Of a DNA stretch of 14,586 nt, positions 1-6,906 are shown piece after piece (position 1 is the stretch's first letter; every line of letters begins with the position of its first letter). The notes under the pieces are model-generated. The model searched no databases. It saw only the letters and a program-made list of their open reading frames with translations, and was not told the origin of the DNA. The position numbers and the translations under genes are program-made. The stretch spans positions 1 to 14,586 of the forward strand of contig JAVKDP010000078.1 of the NCBI GenBank assembly GCA_040222185.1. The letters are read 5' to 3'. Origin of the DNA: JAVKDP01 sp040222185. Its GTDB lineage: Bacteria > Bacteroidota > Rhodothermia > Balneolales > Balneolaceae.

Positions 1-3000
1 TGAAAACGTTGTTCCAAAAAAGCATTTCTATTCTTCTCTTACTCAGTACGGTGCTAATCTCTGAGTATGCCTTCGCAAGACAAATAAGCATTCAAGACAG
101 TCATCCGATTGCAATAATTAAAACTATAGACAGTGAAGAACCTGATCGATTCGCAAACCCATCAGAACCTGGAATACCGGCTGGCGACTTAAACGAGGAT
201 GGAGTCGAGGACTACATTCAGGTCATTGAACTAGGTAGAGATCTTAGAAATCCAGATGCGCCGAAGAAGTTTATAACGTTGATTCTTACATATAATGAAA
301 ATGGAGAGACAATTAAAGCAGCTTCGCTTGACGGTAGATATTTACCGGTTGGTGATATTAATAAAGATGGTCTAATTGATGTCGCTAAACAGTTAGAAGA
401 TGGCTCAGTCCAAATCGTAAACTTTAGAGACAACGTAGGTTTGTTTTTCGAAGAATTTGACAGATTTACTATTTCTGCTTCTGATATCGGTACATTAATT
501 TTAACAGAGGCATTGTATAATGACTTTAACGAAGATGGTATTGGAGACGCATTCTTATGCGGGAATGACGAAACTTCCTATGAATGTCGATTGGTACTTG
601 GAATAGATGATCCTAATGGAGAGCAAAGTATTTTTGTAGCATCTGATGTTCTCTTCACCCAACAGACAAACTTTACTATACCTCCTCGTATTTACAGCCA
701 AAGATCTATCGCAGGTACCGGAAATTCGATATATGCATATGGGTATACAGATGATTTCACTACGGAAAAATTCTTCGAGTTTGATGTAGATGAGAATAGC
801 GAATTAAAAAGTGTATTAGAATACGAATGGGAAGGAACATCAGGTCAAGCACTATCAGATCGCAGGATTTATATTGCTGATATAGATGATGATGACGAAC
901 CGGAAATTATTTCATCAGATGATAGAAGGTTTCCCTTATCTGGTTTTGTACAATTTTTTTTTAATGACCCTGTATGCGATGTTAGGGAAATAGATTTTAG
1001 TGGTGATTCACCTGCAATTCAATCACCTTCTGTCATCAGCTCTAATTGTGTAATAGACCGAACATATCAGAATGGAAATGGTGATTACTACATAGGTATC
1101 TGGAGAGAAGGTAATTATGGAAGTTGCGCCGCTTCAGATTTCTCAAATGGTTGTTCCAATGCTCAATTCTATAACGATGACCAAACTATCCTACCTTGTA
1201 CTTACGAATCATGTAAACTACCAAATCAGGAACCGGGTGTTTTATTAAATGGGGTAGCAGACCCTTCAATTAGATCCAGAGGGATACAGAAGTGGTTAAT
1301 CGAAAACTCAGGTGAATTAACTCAACAGCAAAGAGTTTTGATACCTGAGATTTTTCGAATAGCAGAAATATCTACTGCAATTGCATTATCAATATTGGGA
1401 AATGATGCACCACTACAGTTGCTTCGAGAAAATTACTTTTCAGGAATCACTCAAAGAGATCGTTTATGTGTAACCGAAATTTCTCCTTGCGAGTTTAATG
1501 AGAGTGAAAACTATACAGTTTATGTATCAGTTGGCGAAGTTAGTACAGAATCGATAAGCAGTAGTAGTTCGAGTATAAGAGGTAATAATTATCATCATTA
1601 TACAGTATCTGTTGATAAAGAGAATACAGAACGAATTAACTACAATATAAATGAGGAGAGAAATTTTGCAGAGCCCAGCAAAGATTTAGAGGTTTCAGTT
1701 CCAAAAGGAGTGGGGTTCAATAAAGCAATGGCAGAAAATGATACCCTAACTTATACCGGAGAATTTAATCTGAGTGAACTAGGAGAGTTTGAACCAAGTT
1801 CTCGCCGATTTACGGTAAAGAACATTGGAAATATTGATGGAGTGGCTGGCGAAGAAATTTTGATAGGAAGCAATTCAAAATCAAACGGAGGTGGGATTGT
1901 AAATAAAGCCTGGATTTATTTGGGTGATAATACGACGTATCAATCTCCGGACCTGGTAATAGATTTCGAAAATGATAGTACTATTGATGCTTCAGACTTT
2001 CTAAGTGTAGGTAATGTAGTTGAGCCACTTGGCGATATAAATGGTGATGGATTCAACGACTTTGCCGTTGGCTTACCATTTTATGATCAACGATTTGATG
2101 GAGTTTCATATGGCGCGGTATATATATTTGCTGGCGGTGATTTTTCTCCTGCAAAATTAGCTGATAGTACCAGCCTTTCAACTCCAATGCTGATTCTTAG
2201 ACCTGGAGCAGAGGCTGGATATACACTTGGCTCATTTGGCTCACAAGTAGCCGGCGGAGATTTTGATGGAGATGGTTTCAATGATATTGCCGTTTTAGCT
2301 GATAATGGATCCAGTTCTCCTGTTTCACCAACCATTAGAGTGTATAAAGGTGGAGAACAGATGGATGATCAACCTGATTATTTCTTACACGTAACCAAAG
2401 AGCACGTTGGTGGTTCCAGTAGTGATACTCTTACTTCTTTTTTTGGTGCTGTTATAGATTTTATGCCTGAAGAAGTGGGAAGCGATCATCAGGATTTATA
2501 CTTCACACCTGGAGGTTTTTCCGGGCTTCCAGATGCAGTAATATTCAAAGGTGGGTTAGATGAAAACCTTAAACGAAAAGGAATTAACTCTCCAAGCACC
2601 ACTCCTGCAATTACTCTTGCAGAAATTGGCCCAACCCCTACTGGAAGCGGTGTGTTCTTAAGAACTAAACCAGCTATAGGAGATTTCAATGGAGATGGTT
2701 TCTATGACATTGTAGTTGAAAAACAATTTGATGGTAGAGATGGCGCAGTTTCTAGTCGATTACTGGTTTTCAGTCCAAATTCCGGGATTGAGGTTTCAAA
2801 TGAAGAGGAAATTAGTAATCCAATGAGCTATAGGCTGTCTCAGAACTATCCGAATCCATTTAATCCGAGTACAAATATTGAGTTTCAATTACCAGATAGA
2901 TCAATGGTAAGTCTTGTAGTGTACGACCTGCTTGGAAGAGAAGTAGCGTCTATACTGAACAATGAGTTGTATTCGGGAGGTTCTCATACTGTAAGTTTTG

Positions 3001-3089
3001 ATGCTTCAAGACTGGCTTCCGGCATGTATATTTATAGATTAGAAGCTGGAGCTTTCTCTCAAACAAGAAAAATGTTACTTATTAAGTAA
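1..3089 (+). CDS. Secreted FG-GAP/VCBS repeat protein with T9SS type A sorting domain (5' end cut by one base)
   Basis: The window opens on TGAAAACG. If the base before it is A, this is an in-frame ATG giving MKTLFQKSISILLLLS, a good Sec signal peptide with a cleavage site near EYAFA-R. I prefer that to the internal TTG at 9. The mature protein carries calcium-binding-type FG-GAP repeats with DxNxDGxxD cores at about residues 62, 118, 175, 678, 753 and 894, plus a degenerate DIDDDDEPE at about 294. A central section (about 325-500) lacks these repeats and is cysteine-rich. The C-terminus (about 942-1029) is a type A T9SS sorting domain: NYPNPFNPST, a YDLLG strand, then GxYIYRL and a basic KMLLIK end. 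Export across the outer membrane by T9SS, with attachment or release, is inferred from family knowledge. The ligand and function are unknown. It lies 73 nt upstream of the sensor kinase on the same strand. Confidence 0.88.
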   Translation, partial: KTLFQKSISILLLLSTVLISEYAFARQISIQDSHPIAIIKTIDSEEPDRFANPSEPGIPAGDLNEDGVEDYIQVIELGRDLRNPDAPKKFITLILTYNENGETIKAASLDGRYLPVGDINKDGLIDVAKQLEDGSVQIVNFRDNVGLFFEEFDRFTISASDIGTLILTEALYNDFNEDGIGDAFLCGNDETSYECRLVLGIDDPNGEQSIFVASDVLFTQQTNFTIPPRIYSQRSIAGTGNSIYAYGYTDDFTTEKFFEFDVDENSELKSVLEYEWEGTSGQALSDRRIYIADIDDDDEPEIISSDDRRFPLSGFVQFFFNDPVCDVREIDFSGDSPAIQSPSVISSNCVIDRTYQNGNGDYYIGIWREGNYGSCAASDFSNGCSNAQFYNDDQTILPCTYESCKLPNQEPGVLLNGVADPSIRSRGIQKWLIENSGELTQQQRVLIPEIFRIAEISTAIALSILGNDAPLQLLRENYFSGITQRDRLCVTEISPCEFNESENYTVYVSVGEVSTESISSSSSSIRGNNYHHYTVSVDKENTERINYNINEERNFAEPSKDLEVSVPKGVGFNKAMAENDTLTYTGEFNLSELGEFEPSSRRFTVKNIGNIDGVAGEEILIGSNSKSNGGGIVNKAWIYLGDNTTYQSPDLVIDFENDSTIDASDFLSVGNVVEPLGDINGDGFNDFAVGLPFYDQRFDGVSYGAVYIFAGGDFSPAKLADSTSLSTPMLILRPGAEAGYTLGSFGSQVAGGDFDGDGFNDIAVLADNGSSSPVSPTIRVYKGGEQMDDQPDYFLHVTKEHVGGSSSDTLTSFFGAVIDFMPEEVGSDHQDLYFTPGGFSGLPDAVIFKGGLDENLKRKGINSPSTTPAITLAEIGPTPTGSGVFLRTKPAIGDFNGDGFYDIVVEKQFDGRDGAVSSRLLVFSPNSGIEVSNEEEISNPMSYRLSQNYPNPFNPSTNIEFQLPDRSMVSLVVYDLLGREVASILNNELYSGGSHTVSFDASRLASGMYIYRLEAGAFSQTRKMLLIK

Positions 3090-3093
3090 GAGA

Positions 3094-3110
3094 AACTGTT
3101 AAAAACAGTT
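3094..3110 (+). other. Perfect 7-bp hairpin after the first secreted-protein gene
   Basis: AACTGTT-AAA-AACAGTT lies 4 nt after the stop codon of the upstream gene and 52 nt before the kinase start. The stem is AT-rich and is not followed by a T-run, so it would be a poor intrinsic terminator. It could be a weak attenuator, an mRNA 3'-end stabiliser or a protein-binding dyad. A TATAAT hexamer at 3133-3138 could be a -10 element for the kinase, but I see no convincing -35 partner. Confidence 0.3.
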
Positions 3111-3162
3111 ATTCGAAATTGAAATAGATTTGTATAATCCTGCAATTAAACAGAAAGGTTAG

Positions 3163-6099
3163 TTGCAGTTACTTCTCTTAACTTTATTTATTCTCTTTCA
3201 GCAACCGGAGGTACAGACAGAACAGTTTCGACATTACGATACTGAGTCAGGGCTTTCGAATAATATTGTCTATGATATCTTTCAGGATCATGAGGATTAC
3301 CTTTGGATTGCAACCGAAAACGGTCTAAACCGGTTTGACGGCTACGAATTCAAAAAATACTTTCATGACCCTGATGATCCGGGTTCTCTTTCAAGTAATA
3401 TCGCCCGCTCCATTGTTGAGGATAAAAACGGTAACCTTTGGATTGGCACCTTCAACGGCTTGAATCTTTTTGACAGGAGAACTCAGAGTTTTACAAGGTT
3501 CCTGGAACTTCCTTCAAATGAAATAAATCGCCTGGATTTACAACAAATGCTTATTGATGATGAAGGCAAAATTTGGTTCAATACTTTGGGATCAACGGGT
3601 TGGTTTGATACAAAAACGAGAGAATTCCATTTCATACACCAAATTGAGAACTCATTTTCAATAAGCCTTGATACAGATGGTAATTTCTGGGTTCGATCAT
3701 ATGATGGAATACTATTCAAATATGAGGCTGAATCCGGTTCAATAATAGAGTTTCACAATGAAACTGAGCTCATAGAGTCTCCAATACTTTGGGGAAAATA
3801 TTCGAATAAAATATGGTTAGAACCTGAGTCCCTGGGCAGAAATAGACAAATAGAGAGGAGTATAAGTTTACCAAACTTACCAGGCTCTATAAAACCACTT
3901 GAGCTTATTGAGTTAAGCAATAATGAGTTAATGATGACCAGTGATGCAGGTTTATATTCCTTCAATATTAGTTCTGGAGTGGTAAAAAAAATAGATTTCA
4001 AAGAGAAAACTTCTTCACTAACAAACTCTATCAGAAGCGTTTACCAGGATAAAAACCGGGGGCTATGGGTTGGAACATTGAGTGGTTTCTTCCATTTTGA
4101 CCCGTATCAAAAACCATTTTCACATATAGATTTGATTGAGAACGGATCAGATGTAATAATGGGGCTTTCCATTATTGATCAACAATTACTGGCAAATACA
4201 TTTTCCAGTGGTTTCATTAATTACAACATCTCAACCGAGGTGTTAAATGAGATAAGGTTTCCTAAAAATATGAATCCTGGATTTTACCAAATTTGGGATA
4301 TCGTCTATGTTGAAGACTCAAGGTATCCAATTTGGTTAGCTACAAATGATGGCTTATATCTATTTAATTGGACTTCCGATGAGTTAAAACGAATTGTACT
4401 CGATAAGAACGACGAAACATCCACAGTTACATTCTCTATCGAAAAATCTGGTTCTGATTTTATTTGGGTGACTTCTTTAGAAGCACTATATAAATTCTCA
4501 AAAAGTGATGGAAAGCTACTGGGAATAGTTACTCATAATGGAATGACTAATCTTTCGATACAGGATGTAGTGTCTTCAGGACATAAAACATACGTAGCGA
4601 CTGAAGGGTCTGGTATTCTGGAGTATGACATTGAAACTGGTGGCTCTCTAATTCCTTTAGAAAATAAAGTACCGAATTCAGAAGTATTGTTAAGAGTGCC
4701 AATCTGGGATTTATATTTAAGTTCTGATCAAACAATCTGGATCGGCTCAAATCAAGGTTTACTCAAGTTTGATCAGCACCGTTCAGAAATAGTTTCTGTA
4801 TCGATAGATAATGAACTTACTAATCGAGTGGTTTTTAGTATTGAGGAAGACATACATAAAAATCTATGGTTAGCTACTGAGAGAGGCCTGATCAAGTTTA
4901 ATCCTTCAACCAATGATATTACTGAGTTCAACAAGAGTGATGGAGTTATAAATGTAGAGTTTAATCGACGGTCAGCAACAAAATCGCCAGAAGGAAAACT
5001 CTTTTTCGGAGGAGTAGAAGGAATTACAGCCTTTAACCCATCTGAAATTATTTCAAACCCTGTAGTTCCTACAGTACACATTCTCGATTCTAAAGTTATT
5101 GTTGCAGATTCCACTTTTACACCAGAAGGTTTTTATAAAAAAGAGGTTTCATTGTCTTGGAACCAGAATACAATTGAGTTTAGCTTCGCAGCTCTGAACT
5201 ATACTAATCCCTCACAGAACAGGTACAAGTATAAACTAGAGGGTTACGATCCAGATTGGGTGGAAGGCAATGTAACCAGGCTGGCACGTTACTCTCAGCT
5301 TCCACACGGAGAATATGAATTCAAAGTTGTAGCCTCAAATAATGATGGTTTATGGAATATGAGAGGAGATTCATTTTCTATTTCAATTGCACCTCCTTAT
5401 TGGAAGACAGTCTGGTTCAGGACACTAATCATGGTAATAATAGTACTTTTACTTTGGTCGTTGTACCGCTATAGAGTAGCAAAGCTTATTGAACTTGAAC
5501 GCGTGAAACTGCGAATAGCGGGAGACTTGCATGACGAAGTAGGAAGTGGTTTAAGTGGTATTGCCTTGACCGGAGACATTTTACAGCGGCAGTTAGCAAA
5601 AGGTGAAGTAAAGGCAGAACTAATTCAAAGAATTACGAAAAACTCCAGAGTTCTTGCGTCTTCTTTGGATTCTATAGTTTGGCTGATTGATTCAAAGAAA
5701 GAAACCATTGGTGACCTTATTTCCAAGAGCCTGATTACAGCAAAAGATCTACTTCATGATACAGAGTTAGTTGTCGTAGACTCAATTAAAGAGGTAGATC
5801 AGAAAAAATCCCTGGAGTCAGTTCAAAGAAGAAATTTATTTCTATTAGTTAAAGAGGCGTTAAATAATATTGCAAAGCATTCGGAAGCGGATAAGGTTAT
5901 CCTTGAGTTTTTAAAAGAAGAGCAGACATTCAAAATTAAAGTAAAAGACAATGGGAAGGGTTTTGATCCTGAATCTTCAAAAGGAGGTAGGGGCTTAGGA
6001 ACTATGAAAAGCAGAGCAAAAGAACTAGGTGCTAAATTAGTTTTGAACAGTTCTTTTAAAACGGGTACTGAAATAATAGTATCCACAAAAATACCATAA
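3163..6099 (+). CDS. Reg_prop/Y_Y_Y periplasmic-sensor histidine kinase (HisKA_3 type)
   Basis: This is a membrane sensor kinase that probably detects an extracytoplasmic ligand and phosphorylates the response regulator encoded next door. An in-frame TAG at 3160-3162 directly precedes the TTG start. The TTG gives a short hydrophobic signal sequence (residues 1 to about 19) and has AAAGG upstream. Residues of about 25-625 hold many two-component propeller repeats of the form D-x-x-G-x-LWIGT-x-x-GL-x-x-FD, expected to form two seven-bladed propellers. A Y_Y_Y domain follows at about 660-740, with YKYKLEGYDPDW and the GEYEFKVVASNNDG strand. One transmembrane helix lies at about 752-768. The HisKA_3 dimerisation domain has phosphoacceptor His790 in GDLHDEVG. 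The ATPase domain shows the N box (EALNNIAKH, 898-906), the G1 box DNGKGFD (929-935) and the G2 box GRGLGTM. Unlike the SusR-like hybrid kinases of Bacteroides, it has no fused receiver or AraC domain. Confidence 0.93.
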   Translation: MQLLLLTLFILFQQPEVQTEQFRHYDTESGLSNNIVYDIFQDHEDYLWIATENGLNRFDGYEFKKYFHDPDDPGSLSSNIARSIVEDKNGNLWIGTFNGLNLFDRRTQSFTRFLELPSNEINRLDLQQMLIDDEGKIWFNTLGSTGWFDTKTREFHFIHQIENSFSISLDTDGNFWVRSYDGILFKYEAESGSIIEFHNETELIESPILWGKYSNKIWLEPESLGRNRQIERSISLPNLPGSIKPLELIELSNNELMMTSDAGLYSFNISSGVVKKIDFKEKTSSLTNSIRSVYQDKNRGLWVGTLSGFFHFDPYQKPFSHIDLIENGSDVIMGLSIIDQQLLANTFSSGFINYNISTEVLNEIRFPKNMNPGFYQIWDIVYVEDSRYPIWLATNDGLYLFNWTSDELKRIVLDKNDETSTVTFSIEKSGSDFIWVTSLEALYKFSKSDGKLLGIVTHNGMTNLSIQDVVSSGHKTYVATEGSGILEYDIETGGSLIPLENKVPNSEVLLRVPIWDLYLSSDQTIWIGSNQGLLKFDQHRSEIVSVSIDNELTNRVVFSIEEDIHKNLWLATERGLIKFNPSTNDITEFNKSDGVINVEFNRRSATKSPEGKLFFGGVEGITAFNPSEIISNPVVPTVHILDSKVIVADSTFTPEGFYKKEVSLSWNQNTIEFSFAALNYTNPSQNRYKYKLEGYDPDWVEGNVTRLARYSQLPHGEYEFKVVASNNDGLWNMRGDSFSISIAPPYWKTVWFRTLIMVIIVLLLWSLYRYRVAKLIELERVKLRIAGDLHDEVGSGLSGIALTGDILQRQLAKGEVKAELIQRITKNSRVLASSLDSIVWLIDSKKETIGDLISKSLITAKDLLHDTELVVVDSIKEVDQKKSLESVQRRNLFLLVKEALNNIAKHSEADKVILEFLKEEQTFKIKVKDNGKGFDPESSKGGRGLGTMKSRAKELGAKLVLNSSFKTGTEIIVSTKIP

Positions 6100-6108
6100 A
6101 CACGGTAT
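6091..6108. promoter_or_regulatory. Candidate NarL-type operator, upstream copy
   Basis: ATACCATAAACACGGTAT spans the kinase stop codon and ends 34 nt before the response regulator ATG. It reads as two heptamers in 7-2-7 arrangement (TACCATA-AA-CACGGTA) and matches the dyad at 6814-6831 at 14 of 18 positions. The ATACC/GGTAT arms alone would be expected by chance in a window of this size. The call rests on the shared spacing, the shared core and the position beside a NarL-family regulator gene. Confidence 0.35.
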
Positions 6109-6142
6109 AGATAATGTCGAGCTTTAAGCCGTTAATTTGATA

Positions 6143-6790
6143 ATGAGTGAAAAACCAATACACAATGTATGGATAGTGGAAGATGACGAGCTCTTCAGAG
6201 CTTCACTAGAAGACCTGGTAGAGCTTGAAGATCAATTGGAGTTGGTATACTCAGTAAACTCAATTGAAAAAGCATTTGAGGGATTTGAAACGAAACCAAT
6301 TCCATCTGTTATTTTAGAGGACATAGAACTGCCGGGTATGTCAGGCATTGAGGCTATAAGGTATTACAAAAAGCAGTTTCCTGATGTAGCTATTATCATG
6401 TTAACTATCTTTGATGACGACGACCGTATCTTTGAAGCTATTAAAGCCGGCGCAGATGGTTATTTACTCAAGAGATCTTCAGGCGAAGAAATCGTAAAAG
6501 GAATTCAGGATGTTCTAGCAGGTGGTGCTCCGATTTCTCCCTCAATAGCGAAAAAAATGATGAGGTTACTTTCAGGTAATTCACCAAAAAATAAAGAAAC
6601 AAACCTAACCAAGAGAGAACTTACTATTCTAAAGCTACTGGTGGATGGTAATACCATAGATATGATATCAGCGAAGCTGTTTATTAGCCCCTTCACTGTT
6701 GATACGCACACTAAAAATATATATCGAAAACTACAGGTCCATAATCGGAGTAGTGTTGTTGCCAGGGCAATCAAAGATGGATTAGTCTAA
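6143..6790 (+). CDS. NarL/LuxR-family response regulator
   Basis: This is a two-component response regulator, very likely the partner of the kinase that ends 43 nt upstream. The receiver domain (about 7-125) has the acidic pair Glu13/Asp14 in VEDD. The phosphoacceptor is Asp60 in ILEDIELPGMSG, followed by the conserved Thr in IMLTIFDD and the Lys in GYLLKR. The LuxR-type helix-turn-helix (about 150-216) starts at LTKRELTILKLLVDG, and its recognition segment SPFTVDTHTKNIYRKL is typical of the NarL/FixJ class. I chose the ATG at 6143. A TTG at 6137 would add only two residues and has no better ribosome binding site. At 216 residues the length is normal for the family. Candidate binding dyads lie just before and just after the gene. 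Confidence 0.93.
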   Translation: MSEKPIHNVWIVEDDELFRASLEDLVELEDQLELVYSVNSIEKAFEGFETKPIPSVILEDIELPGMSGIEAIRYYKKQFPDVAIIMLTIFDDDDRIFEAIKAGADGYLLKRSSGEEIVKGIQDVLAGGAPISPSIAKKMMRLLSGNSPKNKETNLTKRELTILKLLVDGNTIDMISAKLFISPFTVDTHTKNIYRKLQVHNRSSVVARAIKDGLV

Positions 6791-6813
6791 ATACAGGCTT
6801 CTTTTCGTAAGAA

Positions 6814-6831
6814 ATACCGGGAACCCGGTAT
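6814..6831. promoter_or_regulatory. Perfect 18-nt dyad, candidate NarL-type operator
   Basis: ATACCGGGAACCCGGTAT is a perfect inverted repeat with 8-nt arms and a 2-nt centre. It lies 24 nt after the response regulator stop and 75 nt before the ATG of the second secreted protein. Read as TACCGGG-AA-CCCGGTA it has the 7-2-7 layout used by NarL, whose known heptamer is TACYYMT. Its GC-rich arms stand out in AT-rich DNA. It might instead be a terminator hairpin for the kinase-regulator operon, but only four T residues follow, after a 5-nt gap, and a 2-nt loop is sterically poor. Confidence 0.45.
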
Positions 6832-6906
6832 GGTAGTTTTAGTGTGTTCATAAGCATTTTACCCTGAAAATATTAATGAAATAATTTGTTAAATCGGGGT
6901 AGCAAC

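Noticed and set aside
4547..5114. Open frames on the - strand under the kinase gene
   Set aside because: They are shadows of a strongly supported kinase reading frame, with no signal or domain of their own.
6886..6906. Longer TTG-initiated N-terminus for the second secreted protein
   Set aside because: It would place seven polar residues before a normal signal peptide. The ATG at 6907 has a better context.
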